The notes under the pieces are model-generated. The model ran no database searches and had not been told where the DNA came from. It saw only the letters and a program-made list of their open reading frames with translations. A DNA stretch of 64,000 nucleotides, taken from contig CM037781.1 of assembly GCA_021229015.1 (NCBI GenBank), positions 65,554,035 to 65,618,034 on the forward strand, read 5' to 3'. Source of the stretch: Solen grandis. Lineage: Eukaryota > Mollusca > Bivalvia > Adapedonta > Solenidae. The translations under genes and the position numbers were made by a program. Each line of letters begins with the position of its first letter. Positions within the stretch are counted from its first letter, which is position 1. Positions 32,679 through 44,723 of this stretch are shown here, piece after piece.

Positions 32679-34414
32679 AACTGTGGGGTTATGGGATATC
32701 CGGTGTCTGTTTATCTGCTGCTTTTTTATCCATACATATATGCCATAAACTGAAACATAGGAACAACATGGTTTTAGATTCAGTAGATATTTAAACATGA
32801 GTTTCAACTTGAGATATTACTGTATTTGTTGACAACGAAATACCATGATGGAAATAGATATATTTTTGAATCTGTCTTAAGCAGCCAACCAACAGAATCC
32901 GAGACTGCGGTTATCAAAATAGGTGGCCGTTAACTGGGGTTATATTGAGAATCGAAAGGTTGGTTGCTTAGATTGGGCTCTGATTTAAAGATGAACGATT
33001 TTGAAAGTTTCGATCAGTTTTCAAAATAGAATTTATTTTTTTTAGATAGTGTACAGGGTTTTTACACTGATAATTATGTCCATCTTAGCACCAATACTCA
33101 TCAGTAACCAAGGCACTCAGACATATGGCAATCTTAGGTGTTTTTGTTTGTGTGCAGTAGTAATCTAGCGGTGGCGGGATGTGTTAGGCACGTGTTTTCA
33201 AACAACCGATGCTGCCGACTGAACGCTCAAACTTACACCATAAATATGTATATTTATTTTATCATTATTGTAAATTTGCCGGAAGTGATGCGTGCGCAAG
33301 CGCTTTAAGCTGGATTTTTAGCTTCTTTCTTAGTCTTAAATTGCAGTGATTAGTTTTAAAATAAAGAATATTAACCTGTTTCGCTCCAAATATTGAAATT
33401 CAAGAATGGTATTAAGAAGATCTCTTTGTTGTTACTTAGTCTGTTTACATCAAAGCACTTAATAACATAAATAACAAATTGAATTGTTGTGCACTTCTCA
33501 CGTCCAATCTGACTTCCATTTCCTTTTTGTCATGAAGAACACTTTTCACACTCGTTTTATTTATACAAAATAAAATTTGTATATTTAATTTAAACATTAT
33601 TGCATCATACTTAGCTTACTTTCTTGATTCATGAAATGATATTTTATACAGTATTATTTAAGCGTTAAAACTGTTTCCGCTTCCGTTTTGATTCTTCTGT
33701 TGTTTAAAGCAAGATCTTAGTAGCTACTAATCGTAACTATATACGTTTCATTGAAACACAAATATTTAAATTTTATGTCAAATTGTTTACGACTTTCTTT
33801 TTGAAATAAACTGTAATTTCATAATAGTACTAAGGTAAATTTTATATATTGTTTTGTTTTGTTTTGTATTGTTGTTTTCATGGTATCTGAATAAGGATGA
33901 TTGATCAACGTGTCACGTGACATAATGCTCCTCACGGTCATGATCAAAATGATTATATCAGTGAGATAAGCATAAATTTATTATCTTAGTTTCAAATTAT
34001 TAGTCATGCTTTAAAAGTATCCTTTTGTTGTTTCATAAGAGATTTCTTTTTCTCTTATAGTAATCTAACTAACACTATCTTCAGACAAGTGATCAAATCA
34101 TAAGAGAAGTTAATTTGACAGTATAAGTATCAATATGAAAAACGATAATATTTTGTATAGTTATACTGGTAAGGCCTTTCATTAGAAACGATTATTTGGT
34201 GAACTGATCGTTAAACAGTTTTAAATGACGCTCTTTGCAGTTTAAATTACAAAATATCACGGTGAAATTACGTTAAAGGACCAGTCTTAGAAACAGATAT
34301 CAAAGAAAATGTGGTTTCTGTCGTTTAAAATAATGTGTTGCGCTATCATTTTGACTGTATTTTTTTAATATATTACCTATTAATTTACATTAACATATAC
34401 TTTATATACTTCAG

Positions 34415-34703
34415 AGTGGGCTCTAAGTCAGAAAGTGGCAGTCGAGAAAAACAACTGGATGATAATGAGATAATACAACTCGGAGACATACCAGACGTTA
34501 GATGGTTCAGTTCTGTGACCAGTTCCGGTACTGTGTGCTGGTACCAGGCTCCTGTGATTTGTGTGTTGACACTTGCTATTGTGACGGAAACCAGTCCATT
34601 CGACTGCATCCCTTGCACTTCCGGTTTATGCATTATAAACGTTTTGGCTCAAACAGATAACATCACTTCAAATAAATTTTTTCTCAACAAAATGATAATA
34701 TGA
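34415..34703 (+). CDS. candidate exon of uncertain ownership
   Basis: After the acceptor ATACTTCAG an open frame reads VGSKSESGSREKQLDDNEI, then IQLGDIPDVRWFSSVTSSG, and continues to a stop at 34703. The beginning looks coding; the later part is less convincing. It needs a preceding exon ending in phase 2, whereas exon 7 ends in phase 0, so at least one linking exon would be missing. Confidence 0.3.
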
Positions 34704-36243
34704 TGGCATTATATCTCCATAATTAGCACATTCATTTCGTTTTAGCATATAGAGCTATTTATATTTATAAACTGATTTTCAACATTATGTAAATATTTTG
34801 ATCTTATATAAACGCGCTTCAGTCATTTTGATACTCATTATCTCTTCTTCTCTTTATTCTAAATGAGGTTAACTCAAATATTTATTGAAAGTTACCATTT
34901 AAATTGTTTTAAATTTACGTTGAATTGTGAATGACTCAAGTAAATTAAATAATGTATGTACACATTAGGGTAAATACAATAATAAAAATACAGTAATTCT
35001 GGGTTACTGTCAAAAATTATTTCTTGAATTTTCTCAGGAAATCCAAGTATATAACCAAATAAAAGAAAGTAAATGATAAACTTTCAACAATGATACTGCT
35101 TTACAACAAAAATTAAGGGTCAATATCCGATATGTATCTCATTCCCTCCTTACAGTATTATATTGTTTTGTCCTATATTTTCTTGTTTTTGTTGGAAACT
35201 GTTGTGATGCATTTTATTGTTGTCAGTAAACAAGTTACACTAGCCTTTGACTTTTTTATCTACATTCAAACATCCACCCATCCAGCCAGCCATCTGTCTG
35301 TCTGAAGACCTTTTTTCTGTCTAGCCGTCCGTCCGTCTGTCTGTCTGTCTGTCTTTCTTTCCTCTGCCTGGATAGCTGAATGAATTGACCTATTTTAAAA
35401 TAAATTCTATACCATTTTAATATCAATCTGTATTGATATCTAAATCCGTTTTCAATTCAGTTTTCCCCCGTCCGTCTTTAACCTTCGATTACTTTTTATA
35501 AATAGTTGGTTAAATTGATCGATACTCGATACTTAAATCAATAACATGCTCAGTCTTTTTTCCGGTAATTTATTTGCCTGATCAAGTATGAAAGGCATAT
35601 AAATATATATATGAACTACTTAGCATACTATTATACGTAAAAGAAACCAATTTCTGTCTACCTCTGTATAATTTCTTTTGGCTTATTTTAATTCCCATAT
35701 ATCTTAGATATTTTTCAGACGACACGGAATATTTTTCGTATATTTCATAAACATTTCTGTGCTAAAATTAAGCGGTTTTGTGCCTATACAAAGACGACTA
35801 CAATTTCACAACTAATGTTATGCCTTTACTAAGTCATTCATCCCATATATGAGCACGTGCTTGAGAATCAATCAGTCACATGCACATAATCAATATGAGA
35901 TCAATCATTTTAAATTTAAAAACGTTTCAATTTACAATTGTGTGCCAGATCAAGTCTTGATATTTTGGTATCATATAGAAGTGAAACGAATGTATACTTC
36001 AGAGCTTGACTGAAAAAAAGCAGCTTCAGAGCTGCTCCAGGCCCAAAGAAAGTGAGGGACAAACAAAATAAGTTTTTTTTTGTTGTTTTTTTTTTTTTGT
36101 TGTTGTTGTTTATCAAAATTACCGTTTTACGCCATGGTCAAGTAGTACTATTCAATGATTACGGATCGATAAGTGGGGGTTTAGATTTTGTTAGACTTTC
36201 TCAGGAATGGTAAAATATATAACCTGAGTGTCTCTGTACACTC

Positions 36244-36468
36244 TTATCTTTCCCCACCAGTAATTATCTCCGTAATTGGTAGAGCCACTGGCCTTCCGCC
36301 GCTGGTATGCTTCTTAACGTGAAAATATCGGAGTGACAGACTGGGACTCGAACCGATGGCAGTAAGGGGTTGCGTGATAGTAGGTATGCGGCTTTGACAT
36401 TCCGCCTCGGAGGCACCGATATTACTTGGTAACATACATGACTTCGGATCTAAAGGTTGTTGGTTCAA
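36244..36468 (-). repeat. tRNA-derived SINE-like sequence
   Basis: On the minus strand a B box GGTTCGAGTCC is preceded, about 60 bases upstream, by GGTGCCTCCGAGGCGGAATG, an A-box-like head, and followed by GGAAGGCCAGTGGCTCTACC. Not a functional tRNA: no acceptor stem is evident. Confidence 0.4.
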
Positions 36469-37439
36469 TCACTCTTAAGGGCAAGAATCTATCATCCAGA
36501 CACAAAGTACTGGTCCAACTTTATATTTAATTACATGCGACAAAGGCACACGTATATAACCTCTTGCAAATGAATAAAAATAATGCTTGTGGCGGTGGTG
36601 AAAAAAAAAGCTTTGCGTACGAACGGCAGCTGATTTACAGTGGATGACCGACGATATTGGAAGCCGAACCTAGCCATCACCATCCCATCCTAACGTAATG
36701 TCTAACACTCCCGAATACCCGTAGAAATACCAAGTGGCGAGAAAAGCACCATCTGTGGAAACAATTACAAGCAGTACATACGGGTTGAACATTCATATTT
36801 AATGTCATGATACGGCCAGTTTTATTCAGGAAGGCGGTTAATGAACGATCAATGTGACGTACCGTGATGGATCATGTTTGGTGCACGGGGTCGTCTGCTG
36901 TCTGTCTGTTGACGTCATCACAAGATGTTTATAATCTCCATTTGTGTCAATAGGACCCAATATCTGCTTTCAAAATATTGACGTACGGTCCGTAGTTCGG
37001 GCTGGCTTACCTAAATTCCATGAAGGAAAACCGTAGGTTAATCAATGTAACCAATCTAAAACCAGTCAGCAAATTCTAAATTGTATATGTTAGACTTGCT
37101 GATATATTGTATTAAAATGAATCTAACTATGTTGTATAATTAATACATTTGCTTAGACATAATGAAATTAAATGACTGTCGGACAGTTCCCTGTTACCAA
37201 CCGTTTCCTAATACATGTACAGACTGAATATTGTAATAAAAAATAGATACATTCTTTGTAATTTACATTATTTGTAAATGTAATAGTCGAAACTTAAACG
37301 CTATTCTCTTCAATAAACTTAAAACACTTTTAGCACGTTATTTAAGTTTCTGTTATTATTTTTATAGATAGATTAAAAAATCAAATCAGTTTGATTGTTT
37401 TGATACTTTAACTGAAAGGCTCGAACAGTTAATTCATTT

Positions 37440-37515
37440 CGAGGGGTCAGAGCGAAACTAGGTTAAGTGCCTATAAATGTATAAGCACTTAGCCTAGTTT
37501 CGATCTCACCCCTCG
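37440..37515. repeat. inverted repeat with 31-bp arms
   Basis: Arms 37440-37470 and 37485-37515 pair with three mismatches around a 14-base loop; each arm starts CGAGGGGT at the outside. Small foldback element, 100 bp from the MITE at 37615. Confidence 0.8.
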
Positions 37516-37614
37516 ATTTGTTCTGAAAAAAAATCGGAAATGTTCGAAAGAGATACATAGTGAATTTCCCAAAAAGTCAGAATTATGGGTCAACAACTCC
37601 TTACATGTACTGCG

Positions 37615-37852
37615 TTAACCCTTTCCCTCATAGAGGATATCATGAAAAAACCTATGCGAACAGCATAAAACCAGATCAGCCTGCGAGTAACTCGCAGGCT
37701 GATCAGGTTTTATGCTGTTCGCTGCTCCTCAGTGGTCTGGTAATGAGGATTTTGTAATTAAATTAAATTTGGTAAGGTTTAACTGTGGTTTTCTGCAGAT
37801 CAGGCTTTATGTGGTACCTATTGAGTGCGTCAAAATGAGGGGAAAGGGTTAA
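37615..37852. mobile_element. TTAA-flanked MITE, copy 1
   Basis: The ends TTAACCCTTTCCCTCAT and ATGAGGGGAAAGGGTTAA are inverted repeats. A hairpin at 37656-37722 has 33-bp arms with one mismatch and a single-base loop (GATCAGCCTGCGAGT and its inverse). A close copy lies at 58153-58394. Non-coding. Confidence 0.85.
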
Positions 37853-37933
37853 GATGTGAAGGAAATCATGTTGTTGTTGTCGTCGTCCTTCATCGCAATA
37901 TTCTATTGTCTAACATTACGCTAAATTCGGTAG

Positions 37934-37998
37934 ATCCCTGCATATATGTATACAGGCTAGTTCCAGGACTTGTTGACTTGGTGTCAGGATTTCCTTCA
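37934..37998 (+). repeat. SINE family A fragment
   Basis: Contains AGTTCCAGGACTTGTTGACT and TGGTGTCAGGAT, matching the middle of family A (TAGTTGCAGGACTGGTTG). Confidence 0.4.
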
Positions 37999-39200
37999 CA
38001 TGTTGCCTGAATTCATAAATGAAAGTACAGCACCTATTGACTGGGAGCTTCCGATTGTAGGATTTTTTTTATTGGATGCATCTATTCATAGCACCTTTCT
38101 TAAAATTGCACATGCAACTAAAACGATGCACAAAACATATCTTTTAAGTGTTTCTCTTACGTTTGTCTTATTTAGGATAAATAATTGCAGTCAATGCCTA
38201 CAGAGAAGGGTGCTTTGTTTATCAGCCTTTGACGGATACAGCTCTTTAAGCCGGCTTTGTTTGTACAGAGCTCAAACCACTCTTAGCCATTTAATTTATT
38301 TTGTCTTCATTCTGGCGATGATAGATTGTGTGTTGAAAAGAGGCACGCGTGTGTTTGTGACCACGATTTGTCTCGAGTTCATTCGTGACTTTAAACGATC
38401 ATTGCAATGACAAATCTTTGTATACGTTTGTATTTATTGTTTCAATAAGTTGTTAGAAATATTTTTGCTATTTTTTGTATAGATATACATGTTTATTACA
38501 AAGTGCTTGTGCTTGTAGAATATAAATGCAATATATTTTGTCAAGTTTAAAAGCAAGAAAGATGGGAAATGAGAGTGTTATTACATTTCGGTTAATGACT
38601 TTTTTCCCCTATTGAAATCTGGTGTTAGGCTGAATAAAAAAATATATATATTCATATTTCAAGGTGTCTTATTTCTGTCTCTTCGCCTGGCACGTTGACG
38701 GACAAAACAAATTAATAGCTCGGCTGGTGGGATGAAATCTCAGTATGGTCAGTATTAAACAATGCATTTAATAATATGCAGTACTAACAGGCTTTTATAC
38801 TATAAAACGTATTGTTGGACTTAATGGTACTATAACAAGACAAGGCTATATTAGGAGTTTTTGTGTAGTTTAGTGAGAATATTTATAGCATCGTCAACGA
38901 TAAATAACGTGAGTGAACTAAAGACAATGCTATGTATATTTAACGAAAGTATATATACAGTTATATCTTGGCACTGACATGATCAGATCTTATGCATAGC
39001 TGTGAAAGTCTAAGTACTCATTAATCTTATCAATGTATCACATGGTTTTCTCTCTTCTGAAAATGGCCAGACTTGGAGAGGGAACAGAATATTTTTAATA
39101 GCTCAAATAAAAAAGGAAATAATTCATCTCAATTTGCCTTGATCCCTTAATTTATTATACGCGTCATGGACGTGTATATGTATTTCGTATTAACCAGGTC

Positions 39201-39201
<1 letters not shown>

Positions 39202-39237
<36 letters not shown>

Positions 39238-39238
39238 A
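39202..39238. repeat. (TTG)n microsatellite
   Basis: About 12 TTG units directly adjoining the 3' end of a reversed SINE family B fragment, so possibly derived from its tail. Confidence 0.85.
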
Positions 39239-39365
39239 TTTACCGTCGCTGCGATAGTATTTCAATCATATAGCGACGTCCAGCTAATTATAGGTGGAGG
39301 AGGACCCCGAGTACACAGAGGTACCCGAGTAGAACCACCGACCTACCGCAAGCCAGCTGGAGGGC
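39239..39365 (-). repeat. SINE family B fragment (3' part)
   Basis: TTTACCGTCGCTGCGATAG, TATAGCGACGTCCAGCTAAT and GAACCACCGACCTACCGCAAG match the copies at 12315 and 53618; the tRNA-like head is missing. Confidence 0.65.
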
Positions 39366-41774
39366 TTACCAGGTCTTTTAAATTTCATAAATGTAACACT
39401 TGCCCCTCCCTCCCTCTATCTTGACCACAACAATACCCCGCAATATAGCCATGTACAACCACTTAAACCCTATTATTAGATTGCAAAATGTATATACAGC
39501 TTTATACCCTTTGGAAATAATTTATAAGTCCCGTTCCGACAAGATTTCGAAAGGATCACTGTTGAACAGGGAACCTGGTTTTAGAAGGCTCGAGTGCCCG
39601 GTGATTGTGAACAGAATCACCGAGTATTTGTAAAGCAATTGAAAGTCGCTTTAAAGTGCTCCAAATTTATTATATAGGCAAATAGGCAAATTATAAGCTG
39701 GCGCGCTGCTATAATTAGACAGAACTGATTCGGTCTCAGATCTGATAAAATATATGGACCAAAAAGTGTCAAATTGATTTTTTATATCTTGCAAAATTGA
39801 TATCTGCATATACGATTATATTTTATCACAAGCCAATACACAATCGTGGCCCATGAAATGAGTTACGCCACAAATAGGTAACTTATCAAATGTGAGTGAC
39901 TATTTCTGTCGCTTGGAGGCAGCCCTATATACTGGCCTGTCACTGCTCCGCGTTTAAACATCAAATTAAGTATGTACGAAAAAGCCCTATAATACAAGAC
40001 AGATTAGCGATGCTTTTTACAAACATACGCCCTCTCTTTCTTATTCCTAAGATTCAATTATCTACAAAAATTTTTACCATTTGTTTATTTAGAATTATTC
40101 GTTTGATATTGGACACAATACGAGAGATTTTCTTTTCACTGAGTATCTGAGTACTATCTTAAAAGTAACTGTGGGTTTAATATAAACGTAGATATATTGA
40201 GACTGAACTTATTTGAAATGATAATTATTAGTTTTCAGTTTAAGCTGGTAAGATTTTTAAAAGATATTATTACATCATTACATTAATACATGTACATATA
40301 TATGATAATCATTTTATTATGCGGATAATTTACACACACCCAATCGTGTTTCTCCGCTTATCTTCGGAATCCTCTAATCGGCAACGACATGAAGTTGGCC
40401 TTCTACCTGCTAAGGTTAACAGGCTTGTCTTCATTCTATGCGATATTTAAACATGATCGTATATGCATTTCCTGTAACTTTCGCGGAAATACTCAGCCGG
40501 GAAATTAGATTTTGTTAATAACCAAGATTATGTCTAGCTCATCTAAAGAATAAATATTTATCTTTAATCCAAAAAAAAATTAAAGCTCTGTCGAAGATGT
40601 AGTCCTCTTGCAATGTTTGTTTGTAATGTCCGCTTAAGTCTTATAGTAAATCACGAAGATAAAAAGACTGTTGTTGAAAATGTTACAGTACTTACCAAAT
40701 TGGTCGAGTATATTTGAGTTAGAACTTAGAGGCAAGAAATGTGTACCTTCACTTCGGCCTAGTTATACCCGTGTTTGTTTACTGACTATACTGACGCAAG
40801 TATCTTCACTTCCTTGTTTGATTATGTTAGTGTTGTTGAAGTTTCCAAAGTCTTTGTTATACGGTGAACTTAACGTATGGAAAGAATTATCATCTCATCG
40901 TGACTTAGATTGACAAAGGCTTTCTTCCAAAACAGGAACTTCGGAATGGCTGGTCGGCTTGGCACCGAGATAATGTGACCGAGTACCACTTTCCTCGTTC
41001 ATTCAAGAGTATGGCAGCATTTTGACTTTCTCAAGGGGACAATGTTCCAAAAGTATCTCAATATTAAAGATGAGAGTATATCCTTATTAAATTAAAATTG
41101 TATATTTTTTTTAAAAGAAAATTTAAGAATATATGTATTTGATCTATATTAATTTCAGAGAGATAAAAAAATAATAAAAAAAGATTAACTAACAGGTTTT
41201 TATTTACAGTTTTTACTTTAGTAAATATTTTATTATATCTAATTATTTTTCTTCTTTGTTTGTGGGGTTTGTGGTGACAAACGGTCCACATATTCTGCCC
41301 GCACATCTGTACAGTACTTGTATAAAAAACACCGTCGCTCAATACCAGAACTTGGCCGGACTTGAGGCTGATTTCACGCAAAACACTGCTGGTCATTCAG
41401 TACGGTCAGTGGGGGTGGCAAGATTGTTAATATTTACGTTCAAATTATTGTTCAAGTTCTGACGGTGTTCGAAATCAGTATAATATCATAAACATGGCCA
41501 GGTTCTCCTTAGATGTGGTGGGAGGTGAGAAAGTGGGACAATAATTGCCAATATTGTTATGAATATTAGATACTATAGGAGTGTCGGAAAGGAAACATCA
41601 TTATAGAAAGTTTTCTCTCTTGGTAAATATAAAAACTGACTGATGGAAAGAAAACAACAACGGGGATATAATCAAGTAGATTAAATATAAAGTGGCTAAC
41701 TGAATGGGAGGAACTTTGTAACAGTTTGTACTATAGAACCACGTGATTGCTTTATGCATTATTTCATTAAACAC

Positions 41775-41960
41775 CAAGGTCGAATTCCATCAAAAAATTC
41801 TTAGTCGCTAAGTAATACTTAAATACTTAAGGGCGAATTTACAGTCTTGTTTCTCTAATAAAATATGCAGATATTTAATTCCTTAACAAATATTGTTAAT
41901 ATTAGGCAATAACCTTTCATTTTGGCTTAGTCATATCTTATATAACTATGTTCTTTATTC
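41775..41960. repeat. dispersed MITE-like repeat (AATTCCACCAAC family), copy 2
   Basis: GTCGAATTCCATCAAAAAAT, CGCTAAGTAATACTTAAATA and CTTAAGGGCGAATTTACAGT correspond to the copies at 3741 and 59020. The uninterrupted junction here shows the pre-insertion state of the 59020 copy. Confidence 0.5.
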
Positions 41961-43150
41961 AGCAAGTCCTATATCATTCAGTAAAGGTTAATAGGTAGAA
42001 TTCAATTATCTTTTGTTTAAATTTTAAGATGTGTTAATTTCTTATCATCCATTAAAAATGTTTACTATCAATAAATTTTTATCATTTACTCACAGAGTAG
42101 TCGTATGCGAATGGTACTGCGACCTTAAACATTTTAATGAAAGACCAGACAAAACACCTGACAAATCTTATAACGTTACCTGCTCCAACTTCACATGATT
42201 GTAATTGAAGGAAAATGATAAATCTGACAACAAAACTACTTTTTACTTACAAAATAATTTCCTGTTTATAAATACATTATTTCTTTCTAAATATATAATG
42301 TTTGGTAAAAGACATGTTTACTTTTGAGTATTGTATGCCCCTCTACAAGTTCGTTTTTTTTTAGTTTTGAAAGTATTAAAATTTTAGGGGATGTTTTATT
42401 CCTGCAAAATGAAACCCTTGGTAAACAATGTTCATTTCCAACCAAGTATATTTATGTTTTTTCACAAATCTTAGAATATTCCTTTAGAATAATTTATATC
42501 TATACTACTTTTAGGACTACAATCCCAGTCATATCCAGTATACTACTATTTGTATTATTACTTTTATCTCTACTACTATTACTACTCTACTGCTACTGCT
42601 GCTGCTGATATTGATGTGATGATAATACAGCATGCCACATACGCTCAAAATTATATCTATATCTATAAGTCCCTAAAAGTATCACGTGAACAATGTTCCT
42701 CTTTTCTAAAGTTCATCGAAACCTTTCTATAGCACTTTCTATTGTGAGAGTAAACTTCGCTGTAATTATATTCATATGCCTGAAATGGCAGCGAAGTCAC
42801 CCAGTTGGTCTAAATAAAAAATAGCCCACGTTTTTAATTGTGGATTTTTGTAACGGCACGAATTTTAATTACCCTCCATAAATACATAGTTCAACATTTT
42901 ACTGTATCCGTGTATTCTATTGCAAACATTCTCGGTGACCTGTGACAAATGTACAAAGGCATATATTTCCAGTTAGATAATAATTTGCACTCCTAGACTT
43001 TTCTGTCGAATTGTATTCATTTTAAGGGTACATTTATGTGAATTTAAAATCTATATTGTTTACATAAAATTGGAATAAATGCGAAGCAAATAAATGACGT
43101 TGGCGAAATGTTTAATGTTTAAAAATGAATTTTTGCTGTTCTTTTGTTAC
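41961..43150. other. intergenic region downstream of the acidic-protein gene
   Basis: AT-rich with a short run of CTACTG/CTGCTG triplets near 42565-42606. No gene signal. Confidence 0.4.
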
Positions 43151-43162
43151 TTTATTATACCC

Positions 43163-43168
43163 TTTATT
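43163..43168 (-). terminator. candidate poly(A) signal of the acidic-protein gene
   Basis: AATAAA on the minus strand about 190 bp beyond the stop codon at 43357; a second copy lies at 43151-43156. Confidence 0.4.
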
Positions 43169-43356
43169 TGTTATATTTTTGGGAATCATAAAACAGGTAA
43201 CTAGTATTTGAATAACGTAAAGATTATCTAATGTATAAATATGTATAATTTTATGTATTGAAACAGTAATAAATATGATTATCAATAGATATTGCGTTTT
43301 ACATACATTTGTGCATCTAGGTCCAAAATATAAAATGATACAGTTGTGATTTAACT

Positions 43357-44723
43357 CTACGTTGGTAATTTAATCGTTTTACTTTCGGACACAGAATTCT
43401 GAAGACTGTCCCAGAACGGAAGTATACTGGGCGTTCTTAAAGACTGACTAGTTATAGTTCCATTGGCAATTTGCCAAGCATAATGTCGTCTGCCTGAACT
43501 GTTCATATTATCGGGATCAATCCGTTTCAATGTCTCCTCAGAACAAGCATCGTTTAATGCCTGTGTCAGTCTGACGTAAGAATCAGGAAGAACACTTGTT
43601 AAAGACTCGTAACTAGAAGACACCACTTGTCTAGCACCCGTCTGCCTGTCGGGTAAAGCAGACGTACTTTTACGTATCGTCTGATTTTGGCTAGAACCAG
43701 GACGACATAAACCCGGCTTCGCAGAATTCGGCCGATCCAATAGTTTTGGCGCAATGCGCAGTGACGTAGGTTGCAGACGCGCCCTATTAGTCAAATGTGC
43801 GTTCCCGTTTACGTCCACCACAGACGGTTTTAAGTCATGTTTGTAAACCATTTTTGGCACAGTAGCTGACTGAGCACGCTTATTTGTAGTTGGTTCAACG
43901 GTGGCTTTTATTTCTATGAGCCTAGCCCTACTTCGCCTTTTAAATGATTTATCTATATCAGATTTTATTGTATTTGCCTTTCCTCTTTTAGATTTGACAC
44001 CTTTTGACCTAGTTGGAAGACCAGTATCAGCAGTGTCTTTTCGGAGCGGTTTCGCCTTCTCCCTCTTTTCCCGGGATAGTTTTCTGGTTTTCCTTTTTTG
44101 TTTGACTGAATCACTATTCATATTTAAATCCAAATTTTTCGGAGGTTTATCAGGCGTTTTAGTGTTGCTTCTGATAAAAGAAGACCTTCTTTTGTTTGTG
44201 TTGACTTGTCTCACAGACAATAACTTTGCGAATGGCTTAGGCCTTTGCGCCGTCGTTTTATTCTTTTTCATTTCATTTCCATTTTCATCGTCGTTTTCGT
44301 CGTCGTCGTCATCATCATCATCGTCGTCATCATCATCATCATCATCCTCTTCATCTTTATCGTCATCATCACTATCATCTTGTTCTTTTTCTTCACCCTC
44401 ATCGTCATCATCATCCGCCTCATCATCACTATCATCACACTCATCATCAGAATCATCAGATCCTTCAGATTCACTTTTAAGACCCAACATTTCCTATTGG
44501 GTATAATGTATATAAGAACGAGGCTGTCGCCGGGTTTGAACCGGACCCGTTTGTTACTTTTCTTGGACTTCAGTGTGGCCGTGGATCGATTACTCTTCAC
44601 GCTGAAAGCAAGCGATCTGTAGGACCTCGTGTCACTGTTGCTATCAGAGTCCTCACTGGCCTCGCTTTCATTTTCAGAAGATGTGACGTCACTTCCGTCT
44701 GAATCCAAATTATCGCGCGACAT
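43357..44723 (-). CDS. acidic/basic low-complexity protein, frame broken by one base
   Basis: I do not recognise this protein. From Met at 44723 one frame reads MSRDNLDSDGSDVTSSENES, then a Ser/Lys stretch and KRVRFKPGDSLVLIYIIPNR. Near 44491 the coding character moves to another frame, starting MLGLKSESEGSDDSDDE and running 377 codons to the stop at 43357. A single missing base in the AGGAAATG context would join them into about 455 residues. Part two has a long Asp/Glu tract (about residues 10-70 of that part), then a Lys/Arg-rich region with nuclear-localisation-like clusters, and ends LPFWDSLQNSVSESKTIKLP. KRVRF (residues 58-62) fits the RVxF docking motif for protein phosphatase 1. Alternatives are an assembly error, a real inactivating indel, or a tiny intron (about 55 nt with a non-consensus donor). 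No introns are otherwise needed. Confidence 0.6.

Larger units (their letters stand above)
32679..37439. other. intergenic region, few features
   Basis: Apart from the candidate exon at 34415 this is AT-rich and non-coding. It includes a (CTGT)n run at about 35325-35353, a poly-T/GTT run near 36070-36110, and a SINE-like tRNA-derived segment at 36244-36468. Confidence 0.45.
38000..41774. other. intergenic region, no gene supported
   Basis: AT-rich. Contains the (TTG)n microsatellite and SINE fragment at 39202-39365 and otherwise no recognisable element. Open frames up to 146 codons occur but show no domain or splice context. Confidence 0.4.

Noticed and set aside
33091..33139. Short CACCAATACTCATC segment between CTTAG and GTGTTT, considered as the exon linking 32666 to 34415
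   Set aside because: Its length (49 nt) leaves phase 1, while phase 2 is required.
37970..38410. 146-codon plus-strand open frame
   Set aside because: Begins inside a SINE fragment, with no recognised domain and no codon or composition shift. Not supported as a gene.
43901..44622. Plus-strand Ser-rich and Ile/Val-rich open frames
   Set aside because: Antisense shadows of the Asp-coding triplet repeat in the minus-strand gene.
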